Below, in pieces: positions 18,487-27,289 of a stretch of 64,000 bases of DNA; the stretch's first letter is position 1, and each line of letters begins with the position of its first letter. A program made the position numbers and the translations under genes. The notes beneath the pieces were generated by a model, which ran no database searches, was not told where the DNA came from, and saw only the letters and a list, made by a program, of their open reading frames with translations. The stretch comes from Verrucomicrobiales bacterium (GTDB taxonomy: Bacteria > Verrucomicrobiota > Verrucomicrobiia > Verrucomicrobiales > DEV007): assembly GCA_016795505.1 (NCBI GenBank), contig JAEUHH010000008.1, positions 1 through 64,000 on the forward strand, given 5' to 3'.

Positions 18487-18975
18487 TCAGAGGCTTTCCA
18501 GATGGGAACGGATCTCTTCCCACACCTCTTTCAGGTCGGGGTCGCGCCGGGCCTGACGGCGCAGGGCATCATCCATCTCAAAGGAACGCTTCAGCCAGTG
18601 ACAGGCCGAGTTCACATTGCCCAGCCGCGCGTCGTAGCAGCCGAGGTTGTAGAAGTAGATTGGCTCTTCCTTCAGCGTGTCCGGGCCTTCCATCAGCAAT
18701 TCACGCGCCTCTGCGGTCTTCCCCAGTTCGTGCAGGCAGTAGGCACCATGTATGTAGCCCGCGGCATCGTCGGGGCAGACATCGCAAAGCTGGCGGCACA
18801 CCGCGAGTCCGTCCTTCCACTCCCGGGCCGTGACATGGAGTTGGATGCGCAGTTTCAGGGTCGCAGGCCGGGCGCGCTCCTCCACGGACAGCTCCGCGAG
18901 GCGGGCCCAAGCCTCGTCCAGCATGCCGAGTTCGTAATAGCCTTGGGCGGCGATGAAAAGGTGGTTCGGTTCCAT
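18487..18975 (-). CDS. Small TPR-repeat protein
   Basis: 162 aa, soluble, no signal peptide. It is built from tetratricopeptide-like helix pairs: HLFIAAQGYYELGMLDEAWA, WKDGLAVCRQLCDVCPDDA, YCLHELGKTAEARELL, and YFYNLGCYDARLGNVNSA. About four repeats cover the whole chain, so it is probably an adaptor for protein contacts. It sits 16 bp upstream of the glycerate kinase gene and 127 bp downstream of the parvulin gene. Partner unknown. Confidence 0.75.
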   Translation of the reverse strand: MEPNHLFIAAQGYYELGMLDEAWARLAELSVEERARPATLKLRIQLHVTAREWKDGLAVCRQLCDVCPDDAAGYIHGAYCLHELGKTAEARELLMEGPDTLKEEPIYFYNLGCYDARLGNVNSACHWLKRSFEMDDALRRQARRDPDLKEVWEEIRSHLESL

Positions 18976-19102
18976 GGCGACAGGATGGCACGGCGGCGAC
19001 GGGGTATCGTCCGGGCCGAATGACAGCGGAAAAGATCGCTCATTCCGCGTCCCGCGGCAACCAAATCGAGCCTTTCTGGACCCTGACCCGAAATGGCCCG
19101 GA

Positions 19103-19978
19103 TCAATGCTCCTCCGACTCCGTTTCCTCGATCGTCGCCTTGGCCAGCAGTTGGTCGATCAGCCGATTGATGCCCGTTTCCCGACGCCGGGTCACATACT
19201 GCTGCTGCAGTTGATCGCGCAGGGTCTCGAACGGCACCGGCTCGGGTTCCTTGCGGTCGGTCACTTGGAACAGGTGAAAGCCGAAGTGGGTGGCGATGAT
19301 CGGGCTGATCTCGCCAGTTCGCAGGGAGAACGTAATCGACTCGATCTCCGGCATCGTCTCGCCCATTTTGAAAAAGCCGAGGTCGGTCTCGTCCTCGCCC
19401 TTGTCGCTGACCTCGCGGGCCACGGCGAAAAAGTCGGCCCCGTCGAGCAGTCGTTCCCGCGCCTCGCGGAGTTCGCGGTAGCAGCGTTTCGCGTCGGGAT
19501 GCGATTTGGGCTCCTTGAAAATCTGGGCCACCCGTACCTGCTCCTCCGTGAGGTAGTCCTTGATGTTCTCCTCGTAGAAACCCCGCAGATCCTCCTCCGT
19601 CGGGTCGGGATCAGGGCCGAGTTCCTGCTCCAGCACCTTGTCCACCGCGATGCTCATCGCGACGCGCTTGCGGATCCGGTCGAGGTCCTTTTCCCGGTAG
19701 CCGGTGTTCTGGAAAAACTGCTCCTCGCCCCCGTGATCCGCCTTCAGGCGTTCGATCATCTCCGCGATTTCTTCTTCCGACGGCTCGCCGTAACGCACCC
19801 GCGACTCCTGTACCAGCAGGGTGCGGTTCAGCACGTTCTCCCGCGCATAGCCGCGGAATTCCGTGTCCCGGTCGCAGCAGACGACCTCGCCGAGATTGAT
19901 GTAGTGTTCCTTGATCGCGTCGAATTCCTCTTCGAGGACGTCGTCGCCGATGGATTCGCCGTTGACGATGAGTGCCAT
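19103..19978 (-). CDS. Cytoplasmic parvulin-type peptidyl-prolyl isomerase
   Basis: 291 aa. The ATG at 19978 is chosen because MALIVNGESI is the normal beginning of a SurA/PrsA-like N-terminal chaperone domain; the frame extends only 19 codons further into a repeat. The chaperone helices (about 1-130) are followed by a rotamase domain of the PpiC family: VRVAQIFK, ADFFAVAREVSDKGEDETDLGFF, IESITFSLRTGEISPIIATHFGFHLFQV. Unlike SurA or PrsA it has no signal peptide or lipobox, so it should act in the cytoplasm. It is preceded by the 22-bp repeat cluster that also trails the pyruvate:ferredoxin oxidoreductase gene. Confidence 0.85.
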   Translation of the reverse strand: MALIVNGESIGDDVLEEEFDAIKEHYINLGEVVCCDRDTEFRGYARENVLNRTLLVQESRVRYGEPSEEEIAEMIERLKADHGGEEQFFQNTGYREKDLDRIRKRVAMSIAVDKVLEQELGPDPDPTEEDLRGFYEENIKDYLTEEQVRVAQIFKEPKSHPDAKRCYRELREARERLLDGADFFAVAREVSDKGEDETDLGFFKMGETMPEIESITFSLRTGEISPIIATHFGFHLFQVTDRKEPEPVPFETLRDQLQQQYVTRRRETGINRLIDQLLAKATIEETESEEH

Positions 19979-20043
19979 AATGCGCCCATCTTCGGCCGGG
20001 CAGGGATGGGTTGTCAACCGGGGTGAAACCGGCATCGCGTTTC

Positions 20044-20087
20044 CGATGCAACAGGGTCTGATCGGTGACCAGACCCTGTTCGATCGG
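20044..20087. repeat. 22-bp repeat cluster 3 (inverted pair, hairpin)
   Basis: Unit 20044-20065 has the core on the + strand; unit 20066-20087 has it reversed (ACCCTGTT). The pair forms a hairpin: CAGGGTCTG at 20052-20060 pairs perfectly with CAGACCCTG at 20070-20078 around a 9-nt loop. It begins 47 bp behind the stop of the large oxidoreductase gene, where it could act as a 3'-end stabiliser or pause signal. Confidence 0.88.
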
Positions 20088-20134
20088 AAAGCGGAAACCG
20101 TCAGGGATGCCGCACTGGCGGGGCGTGGGGGGCA

Positions 20135-23100
20135 TCAGCCCACCGCCGCCAGTTCCGCCGCGTACAGTTCGGCCGTCTTGGCCTTCAGGTCATCCAGAGA
20201 GATCTCGCCCTTGTCGTGCTTTGCGAGCAGGGCCTTTTGGGCGAGGTAGTCCTTGTTCACCTGGCCGGCCTTGCTCTGGAGCATGCGCCAGGCCTTGCGA
20301 CGCTCGACGCAGAACAACACGGTCTGCCGGGATACAGTGTAGTAGCGGAATTTGCCATTCACCTCGGTCTTGATGTAAACGCCAAAGTCCGGGACATAGC
20401 TCCGGTGCGCGGGATCGAAGACGCGGCGCTTGATCACGTCGTCCTGGGTGATGAGGGCGAGCATGTCGTCCAACGCGATGAATTCGCCGGTCTCCTCTGG
20501 CTTGATCGCCTTCAGGTGCTTGCGGAAGCGCGCCTCGGTGGTGGCCCAGTGGGCGACGGTGTAGCTGAACTTCGTCTTGTCGCTGTAGGCGGCCTGATAC
20601 CAGTCGCGATCCAGGCTGGGGTTGCCCTTCAGGTCAAAGCTCTCCTGGGAGGTCTCGCCGCCCTGGGGATTGAAGACGAACTCGGGCATGCCGCGGGAGT
20701 CGCGGGCCAGCTTGGCCTGGTGGGCGGACATGTCGTCGGCCACACCGTGCTCGGGCTGGCAGGTGGTATAGCATTGGAAGAAGGCCGTGCCGCGGTATTC
20801 GAGGCCCTCCAGCACGCTCTGGTAGAGCTTCGCCGCGTTGGCCATGGAGACCTGGGCAATGTAGGGGCTGCCATGGCCGCTGGTGAGGATCTCGGCGACG
20901 TTCTTTTTCTCATGCAGCTTGCCCTGGCTGGCCTTGCCGAACTGGTTCATGTCGTAGCCGCCGAGCATGTTCGAGCTGTCGGAGTTCTGCCCGCCGGTGT
21001 TGGAGTAGACCTGGGTGTCGAGCATGACGCCCTTCACGTTGGGGCGGTTCTGCAGGATGACCTTGGACAGATTCTGGAAGCCGATGTCGCCCAGCGCGCC
21101 GTCGCCACCGACGATCCACACCTTGGGCAGTTCCTTGATCTCCTGCTCCGTCATCTCAATGTCGGTCAGGTGGGTGAGATCCCAGTAGCCGCCTTCGTCG
21201 ATGACACCGGAGCCGCTGTCCGCGGCGCTCTGGTCGCCGAGCAGGGCCTTGGCGAGGCGCTCGGGGGCGACGGAGCGGCGGGCGTGCTGGAGCAGCAGGC
21301 TCTCGCCCAGCAGCCACGAGATGGTCGGGCCGTCCTGGAAGAGGCTGTTCATCCATGGGTAGGGATGCGGATTCGACGGCGGGGTGGAGCCGTAAACGGT
21401 GTTGCAGCCGGTCGAGGCGCCCATGAACATCACGCTCATGCCGTTGGCGAGACGGCCGTCGGTGCTCTGGAGCTGCTTGTGGTTGAAGGCATCGACCCGC
21501 AGCACGCTGGCGATGGCGGAGACGATGTCCTCGTCGGAGATGGGGCCGTTCGCGGCGATGCGCCGGCGCGTGTCGGCATCGTTCTCACCGCCGAGGCCCA
21601 TCAGGATGTGCGCCACGGCCTGCCGGAAGAGGTCATACTCCGCGGCGTCGCGGGCCTTCAGCTCGGCGAGACGGGCAGCGCCGTCGGCTTCGATGCGGTC
21701 GGCAAAAGCCAGCAGGCGCTCGGCTTTGCGGTGATAGACGGGCCGCATGTAGGCCTCGGTGACCGACGCGATGGCGCGCAGGATCGATTTCTCACCACAG
21801 CCGGCGCAGGCGCCGTCTCCGGAGACGAGGGCCTCGTAGTTGCGCCGCACCATGAGGTGGTTGCGCAGCGCCGCGGGGCGGGAATCCTCCGGCTTCTGGT
21901 CGTCGTAGAGGCCGAGATACTTCTGCGAGGTGTCGGGCAGGAGGCGGGAGAAAATCTGCGCGCTGGTGAGGCGGTAGTTCAGGTCCTCGGTATCGGGCAC
22001 CATGACGAGCGCGTTGTGATCGCCGCACTGTTCGACGCACTCGCCGCAGCCCTTGCACAGGTCACTAACGAAGATGGAGAACACGCCGCCCTGGCCGGGG
22101 CTCTTCTTCTCGATCGACCGGTAGATGGCCGGCACCTTGGCGTAGGCCACGGGCACGAGGTCGAGGATGGTGATGAACTCGTCCTTGGTCTGCTGGCTCA
22201 GGCCGCCGTTGAGCGCGGCCAACTCGGAGTCGATGATTTCCTTGAACGGCACCGATTCCTTGGCATCGATGGCGGCATTCATCCGGTCGCGGGCGCGGGT
22301 CTCCACCCCGGGCAGGGCGGCCAGCAGCAGGTCGCGCTGGGCGGGATCGTTCACGTAGTTCCGCGCCGCGGTGGCGAGGATGGTGGACAGGTCCTGCGCG
22401 GTGTTCGGCAGGGCGGTGTCGGGGCAGGCGCTGATGCACTCCATGCACTGGGTGCAATTCTCCGGGATGTAGAGCGGCGTCTCGCGGCGGGCGACGTACT
22501 TCGACGCCGTGGCGCCGGTGCCGGCGGCCATTACGCCCACCGAGGCCAGCGCGCCGGCCGGCTGGTGGTAGCCGAGGCCGTTGCGGAACTCGCCGTCGAA
22601 TTTCGCCAGCGTTTGGACCGGGTAACGTGCCGGCTGACCGGGAGCGATGCCCGGCGTGCCCAGGCCGGCGTAGCCGCAGCCCGCAGTCGGAAGGATGGTC
22701 TGCTCGCCCTGCGGCAGCACGGGGGTGAGGCGCATGCTGGAGCGGTCCTCGTCATCGATGTCGCCGTAGGGGATCTCGGTGACGCGGTTGTAGCCCTCCT
22801 GCATGACCTTCATGTTCGACTCCACCACGGCGGCGCCGAATCGGCCGAACTTCTTCTCGTACTGGGCGCGGACGACCTCGTCGAAGCGCGACTCGTCGAT
22901 GTCGAACACCTTGAAGAACGGCGACACGCGGAAAAACGCGCCGAGGAAGCTGTTTCCCTGCATGCGGAGCTGCAAGTCCGGCCGGTCGGTCGCGGCCTTG
23001 GCGATCTCGAAGCCGGGCAGGGTGAAGACGCGGATGCCATTTTCCCGGACAAAGTCGCGGTACTTCTTCGGGATGCGCTTCCACGCCATCTCGGGCGATT

Positions 23101-24859
23101 CGCTCGATTCCCAGACCAGCGCGCCGCCCTTCTTCAGGCCCGCGAGCGGATTGGTGTGGGTGAAGGCCTTCGGGTCGCAGCAGAGCACGATGTCCACGTG
23201 GTTCAGCTCGCAGTTCACCCGCACCGGAGCCGGGGCGGCGACGAGGTAGTAGTTCGTCGGGGCGCCCTTCTTCTCCGAGCCGTACTTCGGGTTGGCGTTG
23301 ACGAACAGGTTGGACTCGCCGCGCTCCTGCTCCAGCAGGTGGGCGAAATCGCCGATGATCTCGCCGAGGTTCTTGCCCGTGGTGATCATGCCCCAGCCGC
23401 CGATGGAGTGGAAGCGGGCCGCGATGGCTCCGTTGGGCAGCAGGGAGGGGGTGTCCTTGGAAATGACCGCGTAGGGATGGTCCACGCCGAGGACGAAGAA
23501 ATTCTCCCCGTCGGCCGCGGTGCGGCCATCCTTGCGCGCCGTGGCGCCGGTGGCGAACTCATAGGCGCCCAGGCTGTGCTCGGGCCGGAAATCGCGCGAG
23601 CCCACCCCGTAGGTGCCGTTGAAAATCCGGGGCATCTCGTCGGGAGCCAGCGCCGGGACCTTGCCCTTGCCGCCGTTCTGGTGCGCTTCGAGCCCTTTGG
23701 TCAGCGCGGTGCGGATGTCGCGGCCGATGGGATTGTCGCCGGCCATGCCCTCGTCGGTCCGCTCGATGATGATGACGTTCTTCTTGCCGCGCAGCGCCTC
23801 GATGATGGCCGCCTCGGGGAAGGGCCGGATCACATTGATGTGGATCGAGCCCACCTTCGCGTTGCGCTGCTCGCGGAGGTAGTCGCAGGCCGCCTCGATG
23901 TTTTCCGCCGCGCAGCCGAGGGAGACGAACACCGTGTCCGCATCCTCCGTCTGATAGCAGTCGATCAGCCCGTAGCGGCGGCCGGTCAGGTCGCCGAATT
24001 CCGCAAAGGCCGCCTGGAGGAAGCCCAGGATCGGCTCGTTCCAGTTGTTCCGGCGAGCCGCGATGCCGTTCATGTGGTGCTCCTGGTTCTGCACCGGGCC
24101 GAGCAGGATGGGATTCTTCAAGTCCATCATCGCCGGCACCCGGCGGCGGCGCGGGCCGAACAGCTCCCGTTGCGCCTCCGTGGGGCAGTCGATGACATCG
24201 TCCGGAGCCCCCAGGTATTCCCGGAGAAAGTCCGCCTCGGGCATCAGCCAGGCGCGCTCCGAGTGCGTCGTCAGCATCCCGTCCTGCACGTTCATGCCCG
24301 GATTCAGCGCGATCTCGCACACCTTGCGCAGGATGATGGCCTGGTCCGCCGCCTGTTGGGCGTCCTTGGCGAACAAGATCGTCCAGCCCGTGTCCAGCGC
24401 CGCGTAGATGTCGTCGTGGCCGCAGTGGACGTTCAGCGCGTGCTTCGTCAGCGCGCGGGCGCCGACCTCCAGCACCATGGTCGAGCCCTTGCCCGGCGCG
24501 TGATAGTACTGCTCCATGGCGTAGGCGAGGCCCTGGCCCGAGGTGAAATTCACCACCCGCCGGCCCGTCACCGCCAGCGCCGTGGCCCCGCCCTGGGCGG
24601 CGTGTTCGCCCTCCGTCTCGATGGCGATCTTCTGGTTGCCCCACACATCCAGCTCGCCCGACGCGAAGCTCTGCTGGTACAGTTCCCCGCCCTCCGTGGA
24701 CGGCGTGATGGGGTAGAACACCCCGCCCTCCGTGATCCGGGTCTCGACGTATTTCGCGACCAGCGTGTTGCCGTTGCAGGTGATGCGGATGCCCGGGTAT
24801 TTCGGCCCCTGCGACGAGGCCGGGCTTTCCTTGGGCGGATCGATGGTGGTCTGGGACAT
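20135..24859 (-). CDS. nifJ: Pyruvate:ferredoxin (flavodoxin) oxidoreductase, unusually long
   Basis: 1574 aa, against about 1170-1200 aa for typical NifJ/PFOR. It oxidises pyruvate to acetyl-CoA and CO2 and passes electrons to ferredoxin. Domain order is that of the single-chain enzyme. Residues about 25-290 are the pyrimidine-binding domain (PITPSTEGGE, NFTSGQGL). The CoA-binding and gamma domains follow (GGWGMITTGKNLGEI near 500). The ferredoxin domain has two 4Fe-4S motifs, CTQCMECISACP near 800 and CKGCGECVEQC near 933. The TPP domain has CAGCGEKS near 1016, GGDGALGDIG near 1250 and YSNTGGQNS near 1290. All cluster and TPP motifs are intact. The extra length is spread in the linkers, including one between the first TPP motif and GDG, and a C-terminal extension. 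Confidence 0.9.
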   Translation of the reverse strand: MSQTTIDPPKESPASSQGPKYPGIRITCNGNTLVAKYVETRITEGGVFYPITPSTEGGELYQQSFASGELDVWGNQKIAIETEGEHAAQGGATALAVTGRRVVNFTSGQGLAYAMEQYYHAPGKGSTMVLEVGARALTKHALNVHCGHDDIYAALDTGWTILFAKDAQQAADQAIILRKVCEIALNPGMNVQDGMLTTHSERAWLMPEADFLREYLGAPDDVIDCPTEAQRELFGPRRRRVPAMMDLKNPILLGPVQNQEHHMNGIAARRNNWNEPILGFLQAAFAEFGDLTGRRYGLIDCYQTEDADTVFVSLGCAAENIEAACDYLREQRNAKVGSIHINVIRPFPEAAIIEALRGKKNVIIIERTDEGMAGDNPIGRDIRTALTKGLEAHQNGGKGKVPALAPDEMPRIFNGTYGVGSRDFRPEHSLGAYEFATGATARKDGRTAADGENFFVLGVDHPYAVISKDTPSLLPNGAIAARFHSIGGWGMITTGKNLGEIIGDFAHLLEQERGESNLFVNANPKYGSEKKGAPTNYYLVAAPAPVRVNCELNHVDIVLCCDPKAFTHTNPLAGLKKGGALVWESSESPEMAWKRIPKKYRDFVRENGIRVFTLPGFEIAKAATDRPDLQLRMQGNSFLGAFFRVSPFFKVFDIDESRFDEVVRAQYEKKFGRFGAAVVESNMKVMQEGYNRVTEIPYGDIDDEDRSSMRLTPVLPQGEQTILPTAGCGYAGLGTPGIAPGQPARYPVQTLAKFDGEFRNGLGYHQPAGALASVGVMAAGTGATASKYVARRETPLYIPENCTQCMECISACPDTALPNTAQDLSTILATAARNYVNDPAQRDLLLAALPGVETRARDRMNAAIDAKESVPFKEIIDSELAALNGGLSQQTKDEFITILDLVPVAYAKVPAIYRSIEKKSPGQGGVFSIFVSDLCKGCGECVEQCGDHNALVMVPDTEDLNYRLTSAQIFSRLLPDTSQKYLGLYDDQKPEDSRPAALRNHLMVRRNYEALVSGDGACAGCGEKSILRAIASVTEAYMRPVYHRKAERLLAFADRIEADGAARLAELKARDAAEYDLFRQAVAHILMGLGGENDADTRRRIAANGPISDEDIVSAIASVLRVDAFNHKQLQSTDGRLANGMSVMFMGASTGCNTVYGSTPPSNPHPYPWMNSLFQDGPTISWLLGESLLLQHARRSVAPERLAKALLGDQSAADSGSGVIDEGGYWDLTHLTDIEMTEQEIKELPKVWIVGGDGALGDIGFQNLSKVILQNRPNVKGVMLDTQVYSNTGGQNSDSSNMLGGYDMNQFGKASQGKLHEKKNVAEILTSGHGSPYIAQVSMANAAKLYQSVLEGLEYRGTAFFQCYTTCQPEHGVADDMSAHQAKLARDSRGMPEFVFNPQGGETSQESFDLKGNPSLDRDWYQAAYSDKTKFSYTVAHWATTEARFRKHLKAIKPEETGEFIALDDMLALITQDDVIKRRVFDPAHRSYVPDFGVYIKTEVNGKFRYYTVSRQTVLFCVERRKAWRMLQSKAGQVNKDYLAQKALLAKHDKGEISLDDLKAKTAELYAAELAAVG

Positions 24860-25132
24860 GGCGTGACAGTCTGTGGGTTCGAATCGAGCTTCAGTTTCTG
24901 GAAAAAATCCTAGAGCAATCCCGTTGCCGGGTCACTCCCAAAAACGCTGGGGGCCAGGGACAGCGTCCCTTCCGGACAGGCGGGCCCCCACCGGGCGGAT
25001 GGAATAGCCTGTCTGCGCCATCTGCGCAATCCGAAAACCGCGCTGGCCCTGCCGCCCGCGCCGCCGCGCTGGGTGCAGTGGCATGCGGCGGGCGGCGCGA
25101 CTCCCCCCTGCGTCTCCCGGCCGCGGGAATGC

Positions 25133-25627
25133 CTATCCGAGATGAAAGTAGCGAGAGAGCGGCGCGTGCTCCAGCGAGTAGAGGCCGTTTTCGCCCTCTT
25201 GGTCGGCAAGCATCGCCCGGATCGCCGTTTGATCCTCATCTGGACAGGCCCGGATGGCGGCGAGCAGTTCGTCGTCGCTGCGGCTGCGCACCTCACTCAT
25301 ATCTTTCGGACAGGCGACCTCCAGAGCCACCAGTTTGGCGATCTGCTGGGCGCTCAGTTTGTCTGGAGCCGCGCTTTCCGCAAGGGGGCTCAGGGACGAC
25401 TCGTCCAGATACCCCATCGCCTTGGCCAGAAAGAGCCGGAAACGGAACAGATTCACGAATTGCTTCAGTTTTCGGGGGTTGTGATCCAACGACCTCGCGA
25501 CGAAGAAGGCGCAGGCGTGGGCGATCTGTCCATCCTGCAGGATTTCCTCCAGCCTCTCCAATCCCTCTTGGGCGGTCTCTGTCGGTGTCTCAGTCCCGCT
25601 CGTCGCAGTGACAGGAGAGGTGGACAA
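25133..25627 (-). pseudogene. C-terminal fragment resembling a KAP-type P-loop NTPase
   Basis: The frame encodes up to 164 residues. FFVARSLDHNPRKLKQFVNL followed by FRFRLFLAKAMGY and SAQQIAKLVALEVACP resembles the region just behind the ATPase core of KAP-family P-loop NTPases, where an NPR-x-(I/L)-K-(R/Q)-(F)-(V/L)-N motif is followed by helices. No Walker A or B motif exists upstream: the sequence there belongs to a different protein in another frame (see 25465-25953). This looks like the 3' end of a gene whose 5' part was deleted. It could still be translated from an internal ATG. The family call rests on a short motif, so it is moderate. Confidence 0.5.
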
Positions 25628-25953
25628 CTCCTGCGCTGTACCGCGCCGTCGATCTCCACCAGCACCGAGCTGCCGCCCAGTGCGGTGAGTTCCACCCCGG
25701 TCGGCACGCCCGACGTGGCGGGATCGGCCGGGCGGTTCAGGCCGAAGTCATACCAGCGCGGGTCCTCGGGCCCCAGCTTCTGGTCCAGCTCCTCGATCGC
25801 CTTGCGGTAGCGGGTGCGGAAGGCCTCCAGCGCCGTCTGGACGGCATGGCACAGCACCCAGACGAGATAGCGCTCGTCGATGGACCGCGACGGGTCGTGG
25901 GCCCATCGGGTGAAGGGGGCGGGGTGGCAAGGCGGATCGGTGGGGAGGCTCAT
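25465..25953 (-). pseudogene. N-terminal fragment of an FN3-type protein, truncated
   Basis: From an ATG at 25953 the frame reads RSIDERYLVWVLCHAVQTAL, then ELDQKLGPEDPRWYDFGLN, PADPATSGVPTGVELTALGG and SVLVEIDGA. I know this layout from verrucomicrobial and planctomycete proteins in which a helical head is followed by DPRWYxFGLNxPxDP and a fibronectin type III-like domain. After about 25640 the frame stops looking like protein, and the adjacent frame instead continues as the KAP-like fragment. The simplest reading is a deletion or frameshift that joined two genes. The scar lies 58 bp in front of repeat cluster 4. Confidence 0.5.
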
Positions 25954-26010
25954 GGCGGAGACAGGTCCGAGCGTTTTACCAAAACCCGGATCAACTGGGC
26001 AAGGAAATTC

Positions 26011-26076
26011 CCATCGAACCGGGTATGATCGCCGATGCAACCGGGTAGGATCGGCGATGAAACAGGGTTGGATCGG
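26011..26076. repeat. 22-bp repeat cluster 4 (three direct units)
   Basis: Units at 26011-26032, 26033-26054 and 26055-26076, cores on the + strand. The first two carry AACCGGGT instead of AACAGGGT. A decayed fourth unit may lie just upstream (about 25989-26010). The cluster sits in the 5' region of the truncated gene at 25465-25953. Confidence 0.88.
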
Positions 26077-26151
26077 AGCCGGCTGGCCTCAGCCGCGTGC
26101 CGGGTGGGCCTGGCGAAAGGCAGCCGGGGCTGGAGCAAGTCAAAGTGATTC

Positions 26152-26327
26152 GTAGCCGCGCTCGCCAGAGCGTGGAAGTCTGTCCGGCCTTGCCTCCAGT
26201 CCGGCGCACCACCGTCTGGCGACGGCGGCTACGGGAAGAAATCGACAGGCGGCTGATTTCCATCGGTAGCCGCGCTCGCCAGAGCGTGGACCAGTGCATC
26301 GGGCCACCGTCTGGCGACGGCGGCTAC
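26152..26327. repeat. Two copies of an imperfect inverted repeat element
   Basis: Copy 1 is 26152-26232 and copy 2 is 26266-26327. Each starts with GTAGCCGCGCTCGCCAGAGC and ends with the near-reverse complement CACCGTCTGGCGACGGCGGC followed by TAC; only the middle differs. Where the arms differ from each other, each arm still folds on itself: CGCTC pairs with GAGCG around GCCA on the left, and CCGTC with GACGG around TGGC on the right. This looks like a mobile REP/MITE-type element, with no coding capacity. Confidence 0.8.
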
Positions 26328-26360
26328 GCTTTTGGCGAGGGGGCTTGGTCGCGGGGGCAG

Positions 26361-26382
26361 AGCTTGGGCTGAAGCCCAAACT
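26361..26382. repeat. Short palindrome of the 'gggctgaagccc' type
   Basis: A 22-bp near-perfect inverted repeat centred on GGGCTGAAGCCC, followed by TACTTTTTG. It resembles small dispersed palindromes common between genes in verrucomicrobia and planctomycetes. It might act as a weak terminator for transcription on the + strand. The stretch 26077-26443 holds only these repeats and no supported gene. Confidence 0.55.
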
Positions 26383-26443
26383 ACTTTTTGCCCGGGCATC
26401 GGGCTCGAAGGTTGCTGGGGCCGTGAACGGCCGGCCCCCCCCC

Positions 26444-27289
26444 TCACAGCCCGACGCGGCGGAACAACTCGTCCAGCGGCACCTGGAGGCCGATGTAGAA
26501 GTCGCCGAATTCGCCGTAGAGGGCGCTGGCTTTGTCGAAGCGCATCTCGTAGACGATTTCCTTAATATCCTGCGAATTGTGGGCAAAGAGGGTCACGCCC
26601 CACTCGGCCTCGTCGAGGCCGGTGGAGCCGGTGATGAGCTGGCGCACACGGCCGGCAAAGGTGCGGCCGACTTTCGCATGGCCCAGCATGAGCTCGCGCC
26701 GGGTCTCGAAGTCGAGGTCGAACCAGTTGTTCCCGTCGTTGCGGCGCTTGGACATGTTGTAGAAGCAGAAGACCGGCCAGTCGGGCATGTTCGGGTAGAG
26801 GCGGTCGCTGTTGTATTTCTTCATCCGGGCGCGGAACTCCTCGATGCGGGTGGTGAGCTCCTCGCTGCCGTCGGTGAGGCCGTCCTTGGCTTTCAGCTCC
26901 TCGACGTACTGCTCCTCGGTGGTGGTGTACTCGCTGAGTTCCGTCATGGAGAGGTAGCTGTAGACGGGGCTCAGGATGTCGGGCCCGAGGGACATGGTGA
27001 GGCGCTTCTCGAAGCGGTTCGCCTGGTGCAGGTCGGCGGTGAGGAGCATGAAGGCGATGTCGGCCTTGGGCGTCACCATGCTGAAGGCGAGGAGCTGGGT
27101 GGCCTCGGTGGAGCGGATCTCCTGGATCAGGGCGGTGAGGTCGGTCTTGGCCTGGAGCTGCTCCTCGTCGGAGTAGAGCGCCCAATTCGCGCGGTCGATC
27201 TGGTAGAAGAGGTGGATGACATGCCAGCCTTCGCGGGGGATGACGCGGTCGGGATCGGTGTGGGCGGGGATCTGGGTCGGATGGCTCAT
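26444..27289 (-). CDS. chdC: Coproheme decarboxylase (HemQ/ChdC), chlorite dismutase family
   Basis: 281 aa cytoplasmic enzyme that turns Fe-coproporphyrin III into protoheme by two oxidative decarboxylations with hydrogen peroxide, the last step of the coproporphyrin-dependent heme route. GWHVIHLFYQID starts the first ferredoxin-like barrel. In the second, FYNMSKRR holds the catalytic Tyr177, LGHAKVGR the axial heme ligand His204, and LITGSTGLDEAEWGVTLFA the family's signature loop. The ATG at 27289 is preferred over a TTG at 27307. The next gene on the plus strand is a ferredoxin, divergent across 241 bp that hold nothing I recognise. No other heme gene is nearby. Confidence 0.92.
   Translation of the reverse strand: MSHPTQIPAHTDPDRVIPREGWHVIHLFYQIDRANWALYSDEEQLQAKTDLTALIQEIRSTEATQLLAFSMVTPKADIAFMLLTADLHQANRFEKRLTMSLGPDILSPVYSYLSMTELSEYTTTEEQYVEELKAKDGLTDGSEELTTRIEEFRARMKKYNSDRLYPNMPDWPVFCFYNMSKRRNDGNNWFDLDFETRRELMLGHAKVGRTFAGRVRQLITGSTGLDEAEWGVTLFAHNSQDIKEIVYEMRFDKASALYGEFGDFYIGLQVPLDELFRRVGL

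Noticed and set aside
20216-24913. A 1565-codon open frame on the + strand opposite the pyruvate:ferredoxin oxidoreductase
   Set aside because: It is the mirror of a GC-rich gene with few rare codons; its protein has biased composition (Ala, Gly, Val, Arg, Leu), no domain, while the other strand carries all PFOR motifs.
24910-25296. 128-codon minus-strand frame in the gap before the oxidoreductase gene
   Set aside because: It overlaps the KAP-like fragment in another frame and has arginine-rich shadow composition; the gap 24860-25132 holds no gene I can support.
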